A DNA stretch of 64,000 bases from Janthinobacterium sp. (GTDB taxonomy: Bacteria; Pseudomonadota; Gammaproteobacteria; Burkholderiales; Burkholderiaceae_D): positions 1 through 64,000 of the forward strand of contig NZ_RFSK01000013.1 in assembly GCF_009923995.1 (NCBI RefSeq), written 5' to 3'. The notes under the pieces are model-generated. The model was not told where the DNA came from. It worked only from the letters and a program-made list of their open reading frames with translations, and did not search any database. Position numbers and translations under genes: made by a program. Shown here one piece after another: positions 57,535-64,000 of this stretch. Positions within the stretch are counted from its first letter, which is position 1; each line of letters begins with the position of its first letter.

Positions 57535-59988
57535 TCAAGGGGCTGCGGCGGCCAGGTGTGGGGCCGCCAGGCTGGCCACGGCGGCCAGCAGTTCGGCCGG
57601 GTCCAGCGGTTTCGAGATCCAGGCCTGGAAGCCGCTGTCGAGCGCCTGCTGGCGGTCCTGCGGCCGCGCGAAGGCCGTCAGCGCCAGCGCCGGCAGGGCG
57701 CCGGCCGCCCCGGCGCGTATCTGCGCCAGCAGGTCGAAACCGTCCATGCCGGGCATGCCGATGTCGCTCACCAGCACGTGCGGCTGCACCGTCGCCAGCA
57801 GGGCCAGCGCCTGCGCCGCGCTGCCGGCGCCATGCACTTCGGCATGGTGGTCGCGCAGGATGCGTTCCGTCAGCTCGCGCGCGTCGGCCTCGTCGTCCAC
57901 CAACAGCACCTTGATGCCGCGCAAGTCGCTGGCCGCGGGCGCCGCCTGGCCCGGGAGGCGTGCCGCGGCGGGCGGAGTGAGCGGCAGGCGCACCGTGAAG
58001 CTGGCGCCCTGCATGTCGCCGCCGCTGCTGGCCGTTACCGTGCCGCCATGCTGTTCCACCAGGTGCTTGACGATGGCCAGCCCCAGCCCCAGGCCGCCAT
58101 GCTTGCGCGTGGTCGAGGCATCGGCCTGGCGGAAGCGGTCGAAGACGTGGGGCAGGAAGTCTTTCCGGATGCCGATGCCGTTGTCGGCCACCGTGATGGC
58201 CAGGCGCGTGCCGTCGCGGCGCACGCCGATCTCCACGCGGCCTCCCTGGGGCGTGAATTTCAGGGCATTCGACAGCAGGTTCCAGATGACTTGCTGGATG
58301 CGGCTGGGATCGCCCGTGATGCTGCCCGCATCGCTGGCGACGTCGCAGAGGATGGTGATGTGCTTGGCGTCGGCCGCCGGGCGCAGGGTTTCGATGGCCG
58401 AGGCGATGACGGTGGCCGGCACGAGGGCTTGCAGGTCGAGCAGCACCTTGTCGGACGTGATGCGGCTCATGTCGAGCAAGTCCTCGATCAGCTGCGCCTG
58501 CGCGCGCGCATTGCGCTCGATGCTTTGCAGGCCCCGGTGCAGGTCGGCCTCGTCGCGCGTGCCGCGCCGCAGCACCTGGGCCCAGCCCAGGATGGCCGAC
58601 AGCGGCGTGCGCAGCTCGTGCGACAGGGTGGCGAGGAAATCGTCCTTCAGCTGGTTCGTGCGCTCGGCTTCGGCGCGCGCCTCGCGTTCGCTGTCGAGCA
58701 ATACCTTGCGCTCCTCGGCGGCCCGCGTGGCGGCCGCATACAGGCGCGTATTGTCCAGCGCGACGGCGGCCTGGGCGGCGATGGCCGCGACGATGCGTTC
58801 GCTGCGCGCGCTGAACATGCCCGCCTGCGGGTGGCCCAGCAGCAGGCGGCCCAGCAGGTAGCCCGAGCGCGAGCTGACAGGCAGGCTCAGGCAGCTGCGC
58901 AGGGGCGGGGCGGCGCCGGCGTGGCCGTCGGGCGCCGCCAGCAAGTCATTCCGGCGCATGGCCGGCCCCTGGCGCAGCTCCGCGGCGATGGCGTCGGCCT
59001 GGCGCAGGCTGATGCCGCTCACGGCGCGCGCCCGGTGCGTTGCCTGCTCGTCGTCATGGTAAAAGAAGGCGCCGAAGCGCGCGCCGCTGATGCGCGTGGC
59101 CGCATCGACGGTTTCCTGCAGCAGGGAGGGCAGGTCCAGGGTGCCGGCCAGGGCGGCGCCCGTATTGTTGAGCAGCTCTAGCACGCGGGTTTCGTCGCGC
59201 AGGGCTTCCTGCGCCCGCTTGACCTGGTCGACGTCGGTGCTCGTGCCAAACCAGCGCAGCAGCTGGCCGCCTCGGTCGCGCACGGGATTGGCGCGCGTCA
59301 GGAACCAGCGGTACTGGCCGTCGGCGCCGCGGATGGGAAATTCCATCTCGAAGGGCGCGCCGTCATGCAGGGCGGCCTTCCAGCCCTGCAGCATCTGCGG
59401 CAGGTGCTGCGCATCGTAGGCGATGCTCCAGCCGTCGCCCGCCATCTGCTCGGCGGTGGTGCCCGTGTAGTCGTGCCAGCGCTGGTTGTACCAGGCCATG
59501 GTGCCGTCGAAGCTGGCGATCCAGGCCAGTTGCGGAATGGAATTGGCCAGCGCGCGCAAGTCTTCCTCACTCTGGCGCAGGCTGTCCTCGGCCGCCTTGC
59601 GCTGGCTGATGTCCTGGATATATGTGGTCAGGCCGTCGCTGGAAGGGAAGATGCGCACTTCCAGCCAGCGTCCCAGGGGCGGGTACAACAGCTCGAAGCT
59701 GCTGCCTTGCTGCTGCGCCATGGCGCGCCGGTAGTGCGATTCCAGCTCGCTGCCCTGCAGGCCGGGGCAGGCTTGCCACAGGCTGCTGCCGGCCAGGCTG
59801 GCCCCTGGCGGGCGCTGCGGCGCCAGCATGTCGGCGCCGCGCGTGTTGATATAGCGGATGGTCCAGTCGCGGTCGAGCAGGCAAAAGCCGTCGGTAATGC
59901 CCTCAAGCAGGCTGGCGAGATGCTCGCCTGACAGGCTCAGCGGCCCGGATGGGGGCAGCAGGTCTTGCTTGCGTTCATGCTTGGCCAT
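57535..59988 (-). CDS. hybrid sensor histidine kinase (PAS-PAS-GAF-HisKA-HATPase-REC)
   Basis: 817 aa, soluble. Two PAS domains (LLEGITDGFCLLDRDWTIRYIN; then LANSIPQLAWIASFDGTMAWYNQRWHDYTG), a GAF-like domain (about 310-450), HisKA with phospho-His in FLATLSHELRTPLSAILGWAQVL, and HATPase boxes (NLLSNALKFTP, DNGIGIRKDF, GLGLGLAIVKHLVEQHGG). The C-terminal receiver has LLVDDEADARELTERIL and acceptor Asp in LVSDIGMPGMDG. It transmits an intracellular, possibly redox or light-like, signal. The ATG at 59988 follows weak GGATTTCC; a longer frame to 60186 gives low-complexity residues and is rejected. Confidence 0.92.
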   Translation of the reverse strand: MAKHERKQDLLPPSGPLSLSGEHLASLLEGITDGFCLLDRDWTIRYINTRGADMLAPQRPPGASLAGSSLWQACPGLQGSELESHYRRAMAQQQGSSFELLYPPLGRWLEVRIFPSSDGLTTYIQDISQRKAAEDSLRQSEEDLRALANSIPQLAWIASFDGTMAWYNQRWHDYTGTTAEQMAGDGWSIAYDAQHLPQMLQGWKAALHDGAPFEMEFPIRGADGQYRWFLTRANPVRDRGGQLLRWFGTSTDVDQVKRAQEALRDETRVLELLNNTGAALAGTLDLPSLLQETVDAATRISGARFGAFFYHDDEQATHRARAVSGISLRQADAIAAELRQGPAMRRNDLLAAPDGHAGAAPPLRSCLSLPVSSRSGYLLGRLLLGHPQAGMFSARSERIVAAIAAQAAVALDNTRLYAAATRAAEERKVLLDSEREARAEAERTNQLKDDFLATLSHELRTPLSAILGWAQVLRRGTRDEADLHRGLQSIERNARAQAQLIEDLLDMSRITSDKVLLDLQALVPATVIASAIETLRPAADAKHITILCDVASDAGSITGDPSRIQQVIWNLLSNALKFTPQGGRVEIGVRRDGTRLAITVADNGIGIRKDFLPHVFDRFRQADASTTRKHGGLGLGLAIVKHLVEQHGGTVTASSGGDMQGASFTVRLPLTPPAAARLPGQAAPAASDLRGIKVLLVDDEADARELTERILRDHHAEVHGAGSAAQALALLATVQPHVLVSDIGMPGMDGFDLLAQIRAGAAGALPALALTAFARPQDRQQALDSGFQAWISKPLDPAELLAAVASLAAPHLAAAAP

Positions 59989-60251
59989 CGGAAATCCTGC
60001 AACAGTTAGTCTGCCACCTGGGCTGCCGCTTCCCGGTGGTCTGCCATCCCCGGCCGGGGCGGCGCGTCGCGGTCGCGTCACTGGCGGGCCGCGCACCGGC
60101 CAAGATGGAGGATTCCCGTCCGCCGGGTGCCCGCGCCAGCACCGTGTACCTGGGTAGTATTGTAGCTCCAAGCGGCAGGCTGCCACCGCACGCTTGCGCG
60201 CTGGCGGCCCGCGTGCCGGCCGCGTGTTTTTCCGGCGCCTGCAGATAGCAC

Positions 60252-60280
60252 TGGACAGGCGCGAAAGCAGTCCCTATAAT
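60252..60280 (+). promoter_or_regulatory. strong-looking sigma-70 promoter without assigned gene
   Basis: TGGACA (60252-60257), 17-base spacer, TATAAT (60275-60280). It points toward the tRNA genes about 200 bases away; the transcript it makes is unexplained. Confidence 0.55.
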
Positions 60281-60438
60281 CCCGCTTCTTTCGAGACAGC
60301 AACTTCTCGATTCGCTGGATGCCACTGTGAAAGCAGCTGTGTCCATCGATAAAGGCGTCAGCTTTTTGGCGGTGAAAAGGTAGCGGATCATGCGGGGCGG
60401 TATTCTGCAAAGTCAGCTAAGCGATTGAAAAATCGAAC

Positions 60439-60467
60439 TTTTCAAAGCGAAATGAATACGCTATAAT
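60439..60467 (+). promoter_or_regulatory. promoter of the first tRNA-Arg
   Basis: TTTTCA (60439-60444), 17-base spacer, TATAAT (60462-60467), 10 bases before the mature tRNA. Confidence 0.65.
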
Positions 60468-60477
60468 GTTTGCCTGC

Positions 60478-60554
60478 GCGGCTGTAGCTCAGCTGGATAG
60501 AGTACTTGGCTACGAACCAAGGGGTCGTGGGTTCAATTCCTGCCAGCCGCACCA
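60478..60554 (+). tRNA. tRNA-Arg (anticodon ACG), copy 1
   Basis: 77 bases including the encoded CCA. Acceptor GCGGCTG/CAGCCGC, D-arm GCTC/GAGT, anticodon stem CTTGG/CCAAG with loop CTACGAA (anticodon ACG, read as ICG), T-arm GTGGG/CCTGC with TTCAATT. It decodes CGN arginine codons. Confidence 0.96.
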
Positions 60555-60636
60555 GAATACTGAAAATCAGGCTTTGCCTGGTTATGTTGTAAAAAGTTGC
60601 ACCTCCATGTAGTCGATGGAATGTTGTAGAAGTTTT

Positions 60637-60713
60637 GCGGCTGTAGCTCAGCTGGATAGAGTACTTGGCTACGAACCAAGGGGTCGTGGGTTCAATTCCT
60701 GCCAGCCGCACCA
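60637..60713 (+). tRNA. tRNA-Arg (anticodon ACG), copy 2
   Basis: Identical in all 77 bases to copy 1, separated from it by 82 bases. Likely co-transcribed with copy 1, since the terminator comes only after copy 2. Confidence 0.96.
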
Positions 60714-60729
60714 GTATCAGCAGTAAATG

Positions 60730-60762
60730 AAAAGCCCGGAGAGTCCGCTCTCCGGGCTTTTT
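60730..60762. terminator. bidirectional intrinsic terminator
   Basis: AGCCCGGAGAG (60733-60743), loop TCCG, CTCTCCGGGCT (60748-60758), with A run before and T run after. Ends the tRNA pair and the convergent beta-helix gene. Confidence 0.88.
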
Positions 60763-60783
60763 GCATTGCCGCGCGTGCTGTCC

Positions 60784-62007
60784 TTACGGCACGACATTCA
60801 CCAGGTTCGACAGGCTCAGGATCTTGCCCAGCGTTTCGCTGTTGGCGCTGTGGCTGGGGTCCCTGTTGACCGAAAGAAATTTCCCTTCCTGGTTCGAGAT
60901 GCTCAGCGCTCCCGACATCATGCCTCCCGTCGTCAGCAGGGTACCCAGCACGGTCGTGTACTTTCCTGCATTGCCCTGCACGCCGCCGCCGACAAAGCTG
61001 CCTTCGTAAATGCTGCTGCTGATAATGGTATTGCTGTAGGTATTCGATTTCAGGTTGATGCCGTATTGCACCTGCTCGAAGCGGGGCGCAATGATCGTGT
61101 TGTGGCTGAAATGGTCGGCGTCTATGCCGTTGAGCAGGCTTTCAAAGCCGATGTTATAGAACTTGTTGCCGTTGAAATAATCCGTCTGGTTCGGGCCCTT
61201 CTCGGCGCGCAAGCCTGTTTCGCCCGCGATGCGGCCACCCGTGAAGGTGTTTTCATTGACCCAGTTCTGGCTGCCCGTGCTTTCCGTCGTCAGGTAGATA
61301 CCCACCGCGTTCTGGTACAGGTAATTGAATTGCACCTTGTTGTACTGCGATCCCTTGGCGGTGCCGTCGCCCGTGACCTTGATGCCATTCCTGAATCCCT
61401 CGATCCAGCGAGCGTTGAGGTTGGCATTCGAGGCGTTGAGCAGGGTGACGCCGGAGCCGCTGTAGGTGCTGTAATCGGGCGTGGCGCTGGTCCAGCTCCG
61501 GCCGACGATTTTTTCCAAATACACATCATGGGTATTTTCCACGATGATGCCGTCGCCAGGCCCGAAGTACAGGGTGCCCAGCGACGTCAGGCGGATGCGT
61601 TTGTTCGCAGGCAGGCGCAGCGCACCCTGGAATCTGTATTCGCCTGCATCGATCACCAGTTCCTGGCCGGATTTCAGCCTGCCGATGGCGGCCGTGACGG
61701 CAGGGGTATTGTTGGCCGACGCTTCCGACAGGCCGAACCACTTGGCGTGCAGGGCGCCGCTGTACGAACGCTTGTACAGTTTGTTGCCGCTGAGGATGGT
61801 CGTGGCACCGTCGGTGTCGGCGGCGGTACCCGTGCCGGACAGGTAAAACAGGCCCTCGCGGCCCGTATCCGAGATGAACACCACGGGCGGCGGCGCCGGA
61901 TCGCCTTGCAGGGCGCTGATGCTCATCATGGTCTGGGCATGCACGGCCGGCGTCAGGGCGAGGGCGGCAAAGGTGGCGAAGGCGAAAGTCGAACAGGCAG
62001 GGCGCAT
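60784..62007 (-). CDS. secreted parallel beta-helix protein
   Basis: 407 aa. Signal peptide (FAFATFAALALTPAVHA). Residues about 130-340 contain many Asn, Gly, Ser and Thr-rich rungs (GSGVTLLNASNANLNARWIEGF, GIYLTTESTGSQNWVNENTFTGG, HNTIIAPRFEQVQYGINLKSNTYSNTIISSS part), the pattern of pectate-lyase-like right-handed beta helices. Catalytic residues are not clear, so it could be a polysaccharide lyase, epimerase or adhesin-like protein. Lower GC than its neighbours and placement between identical tRNA genes suggest acquisition. Complete signal and stop indicate an intact gene. Confidence 0.8.
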   Translation of the reverse strand: MRPACSTFAFATFAALALTPAVHAQTMMSISALQGDPAPPPVVFISDTGREGLFYLSGTGTAADTDGATTILSGNKLYKRSYSGALHAKWFGLSEASANNTPAVTAAIGRLKSGQELVIDAGEYRFQGALRLPANKRIRLTSLGTLYFGPGDGIIVENTHDVYLEKIVGRSWTSATPDYSTYSGSGVTLLNASNANLNARWIEGFRNGIKVTGDGTAKGSQYNKVQFNYLYQNAVGIYLTTESTGSQNWVNENTFTGGRIAGETGLRAEKGPNQTDYFNGNKFYNIGFESLLNGIDADHFSHNTIIAPRFEQVQYGINLKSNTYSNTIISSSIYEGSFVGGGVQGNAGKYTTVLGTLLTTGGMMSGALSISNQEGKFLSVNRDPSHSANSETLGKILSLSNLVNVVP

Positions 62008-62190
62008 GATTTCCTCTGGTGGCGGGAGTGGGACGGCTGAAATTTATTTAATTATCTTAAATATAACATCATTAAATAACGTTGTTTTATTTAAATGTAA
62101 AAGAAGTACTTTTTCGCACCGCGCAGGCGGTGTGCGCGGTGCGCCCAGGCAGTTGGTCCGCATCAACTGTGAAATATCGCCGCCACGCCC

Positions 62191-62219
62191 TTTGCCATTC
62201 TGCAAAGCCCTGCTATAAT
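62191..62219 (+). promoter_or_regulatory. promoter of the third tRNA-Arg
   Basis: TTTGCC (62191-62196), 17-base spacer, TATAAT (62214-62219), 10 bases before the mature tRNA. It lets copy 3 be transcribed independently. Confidence 0.65.
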
Positions 62220-62229
62220 CGTGTCTTAG

Positions 62230-62306
62230 GCGGCTGTAGCTCAGCTGGATAGAGTACTTGGCTACGAACCAAGGGGTCGTGGGTTCAATTCCTGCCAGCC
62301 GCACCA
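62230..62306 (+). tRNA. tRNA-Arg (anticodon ACG), copy 3
   Basis: Identical 77 bases to copies 1 and 2 but 1.5 kb away, beyond the beta-helix gene, with its own promoter and terminator. Confidence 0.96.
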
Positions 62307-62313
62307 GAATATC

Positions 62314-62346
62314 GGGGATCAGATCGTAAAATCTGGTCCCCTTTTT
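62314..62346 (+). terminator. intrinsic terminator after third tRNA-Arg
   Basis: GGGGATCAGAT (62314-62324), loop CGTAAA, ATCTGGTCCCC (62331-62341), TTTTT. Eleven-base-pair stem with one G-U. Confidence 0.82.
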
Positions 62347-62361
62347 CGTTTCCGAAAGGTT

Positions 62362-63237
62362 TTATGCCGCGCCTGTCGGGCCGCGCCGGTACTGCTGGCG
62401 AAACGCGCGCGGCGTGAGCTGCCTGGCGGCGCGGAACTGGCGGTTGAAATGCGCCAGGTTGCGGTAGCCCGCCTCCTGCGCGATGACGGCGATGGCCAGA
62501 TTGCTCTCGATCAGCTGTTGGCAGGCGCGGCCGATGCGCAGCCGCAGCAGGTATTCGCCCGGCGTGCAATGCGCGTGGCGCTTGAAGCAGCGGTGGAAGG
62601 CGCCCAGCGACAGGGCCGCCCGCTGCGCCAGGGTCTCCAGTGCGATTTCTTCCCGGAAGTGCGCATGCATGAAGTCGAACACGCCGGCCATGCGCTTGTG
62701 CTGCCCGTCGGCCTGCACCGGCGCCTGCGCTTGCGAGGCCAGCGGCTGCGCGCCCCTGTCGCCGGCCAGCTCCAGCAGCACGTCGAGCAGCAGCGGCAGG
62801 CGCTGCGGCACGGCCAGGGCATTGAGCTGCAGCAGCCTGGCCGCGCAGCGCGCGCTCGTTTCCGGCGAAAAATGCAGGGCAGGGCCGGCGCGCGCCGCCA
62901 GTTGCCGCAAGCTGTGCAGCTCGGGAAAGCACGCCGCCAGCTGCGCCAGCCATTCCGGCGAAAACCACACGACGACGGCCAGCATGGGCTGCGCGCCGTC
63001 GATGCGCTCGCTGGCGGACCACGTGTGCGGCAGATTCGGCCCCAGCAGCACCAGGTCGCCCGGCTCGAAGTCGCCCACGTGGTCGCCGATGTAGCGCTGT
63101 CCACGGGCATTCACCGTCAGGGTCAGCTCGAATTGCGGGTGGTAGTGCCAGATGAAGGGAATGGTGTCGAGTTCGCGCCACAGCAAGCCCCAGGAGTGGC
63201 CGGGCGGTATCGTGACTTGTTCGAATAAAGGCGTCAT
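62362..63237 (-). CDS. AraC family transcriptional regulator with cupin sensor
   Basis: 291 aa. N-terminal cupin-like arm (FIWHYHPQFELTLTVNARGQRYIGDHVGDFEPGDLVLLGPNLPHTW in part; His, Glu and Pro typical), then the C-terminal AraC DNA-binding domain with two helix-turn-helices (ALETLAQRAALSLGAFHRCFKRHAH; AIAVIAQEAGYRNLAHFNRQFRA). It is divergent from the PhyH-type dioxygenase gene, whose regulation it may control, with a 119-base gap. Confidence 0.9.
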   Translation of the reverse strand: MTPLFEQVTIPPGHSWGLLWRELDTIPFIWHYHPQFELTLTVNARGQRYIGDHVGDFEPGDLVLLGPNLPHTWSASERIDGAQPMLAVVVWFSPEWLAQLAACFPELHSLRQLAARAGPALHFSPETSARCAARLLQLNALAVPQRLPLLLDVLLELAGDRGAQPLASQAQAPVQADGQHKRMAGVFDFMHAHFREEIALETLAQRAALSLGAFHRCFKRHAHCTPGEYLLRLRIGRACQQLIESNLAIAVIAQEAGYRNLAHFNRQFRAARQLTPRAFRQQYRRGPTGAA

Positions 63238-63356
63238 CGTGACGTTGTGAACGTTGGAATAGTCAGGATAGTATCAGTATTGGCCGCCAACGGCGTAGTT
63301 TGCCCGGCACCGGCATCGCACAATCGCTCTCATCCCATCACCACCAGGAGACAGCG

Positions 63357-64000
63357 ATGCAAGACAAATACCACTACGGCGAAGACCGTCCCGGCAACCC
63401 GTCCGTGGCCTACACGGAACAGACCCAGTTGCGCGACATCCGCAAGCAGCTGCCCCTGCGCGTGCTGTCCGCCAGCGATTTCCTGCACTGGCAAACCTAT
63501 GGCTACGTCATCGTCAAGGATGCGGTTACTCCCGAGCAGGTGCGCCGCACTACCGATTTCCTGTGGGAATTTCAGGGCCTGGACGAGCATGACCCCGCCA
63601 CGTGGAACCGCGAGCAGCTGCGCGAACACGCGATGCAGGAGCTCAACGGTTCCGGCATGGTCGAGGCCTACCACAATCAGGTCCTGTGGGATAACCGCCA
63701 GACGCCGCGCGTGGTTGACGCCTTCGTCGATATCTGGGACCGTCAAGACCTGTGGGTGACCATCGACCGGGCCAACCTGAACACGCCCAACAAGGGCAAG
63801 CGCAAGTTTGGCGGCTTCATCCACTGGGATGCGGACACCACGCTGGACCCGCTGCCCGTCAACGTGCAGGGCGTGCTGGCCCTGTCCGACACCTCGCCCG
63901 AGAGCGGCGGCTTTCAATGCTATCCGGAATTGTTCAAGAATTTGCTGGCCTGGCGCAAGAGCGTGCCGCAGGACCGCAACCCGTGGCAGCCGGACCTGGC
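63357..64000 (+). CDS. phytanoyl-CoA dioxygenase (PhyH) family protein, truncated by window end
   Basis: 214 residues seen, from the ATG at 63357 after AGGAGA. Iron and 2-oxoglutarate dependent dioxygenase of the PhyH type: DFLHWQTYGYVIVKDAVTPEQVRRTTDFLW is the usual opening, and the metal-binding H-x-D is in GGFIHWDADTTLD (about 165). The second metal His and the Arg for 2-oxoglutarate would lie past 64000. Substrate is unknown; adjacency to the AraC regulator implies an inducible catabolic step. Confidence 0.85.
   Translation, partial: MQDKYHYGEDRPGNPSVAYTEQTQLRDIRKQLPLRVLSASDFLHWQTYGYVIVKDAVTPEQVRRTTDFLWEFQGLDEHDPATWNREQLREHAMQELNGSGMVEAYHNQVLWDNRQTPRVVDAFVDIWDRQDLWVTIDRANLNTPNKGKRKFGGFIHWDADTTLDPLPVNVQGVLALSDTSPESGGFQCYPELFKNLLAWRKSVPQDRNPWQPDL

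Larger units (their letters stand above)
59989..60477. other. 489-base gap with orphan promoter, upstream of tRNA genes
   Basis: No coding frame is convincing. It contains a promoter-like pair (60252-60280) and, before the first tRNA, the tRNA promoter (60439-60467). Between them a roughly 150-base transcribed stretch could be an RNA, but no fold or family is recognised. Confidence 0.5.

Noticed and set aside
60442-60711. Small leftward frames over the tRNA-Arg genes (also 62044-62304)
   Set aside because: The translated text repeats because it is the antisense of identical tRNAs; these are well-known spurious calls.

Overview
The window is high-GC, densely coded bacterial chromosome. Codon use, short gaps and gene content (assimilatory nitrate cluster, glp ABC cassette, dadA-alr, CueR-type copper promoter, many c-di-GMP and chemotaxis proteins) suggest a free-living betaproteobacterium of the Oxalobacteraceae (Janthinobacterium/Massilia/Duganella type). 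That assignment is an inference from style and content; no rRNA is present. I recognise no phage, insertion sequence, CRISPR array or replication origin.

Layout. 1-8.4 kb: secreted M1 aminopeptidase, glutathione S-transferase, S9 prolyl oligopeptidase, RcnB-like protein and a secreted PHP-type metallohydrolase. 8.4-16.9 kb: nitrate assimilation (NarK/NasA-type transporter, nirB, nirD, NasB-like flavoprotein, nasA). A textbook sigma-54 promoter is followed by two hexaloop hairpins and an intrinsic terminator, i.e. an ANTAR (NasT/NasR)-type attenuator. 16.9-22.7 kb: APS kinase translationally overlapped with a diguanylate cyclase, serine/threonine dehydratase, SulP transporter, MarR regulator. 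23.1-33.4 kb: glpR, then glpD-glpS-glpT-glpP-glpQ-glpU-glpV-glpK, a glycerol uptake and catabolism operon using an ABC importer instead of GlpF. 33.4-38.9 kb: YdcF, an isochorismatase-like hydrolase divergent from a GlxA-type regulator, hypothetical proteins and a carboxymuconolactone-decarboxylase-like protein. 39-42 kb: Lrp-type regulator divergent from dadA-alr (D/L-alanine catabolism). 42.1-44.4 kb: FMN reductase, and a Cache-GGDEF cyclase preceded by a perfect Fnr-type box. 45.1-48.8 kb: copper operon (two Met/His-rich exported proteins, TolC-family lipoprotein, Tat-exported multicopper oxidase) behind a CueR-type promoter. 49-60 kb: chemotaxis receptor, NDH-2, hypotheticals, a small histidine kinase, REC-GGDEF protein and a large hybrid histidine kinase. 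60.4-62.3 kb: three identical tRNA-Arg(ACG) genes, the third separated from the others by a secreted beta-helix gene. 62.3-64 kb: AraC regulator divergent from a PhyH-type dioxygenase cut by the window end.

The most informative signals are regulatory: the sigma-54 plus ANTAR leader of the nas operon, the CueR promoter that appears to start transcription at the first codon, and the Fnr box upstream of a cyclase. At protein level, the two glycerol-transporter ATPases carry complementary losses (H-loop in GlpS, signature motif in GlpT) that predict one working and one degenerate ATP site. I did not find a clearly new multi-gene system; the remaining unknowns are single genes.
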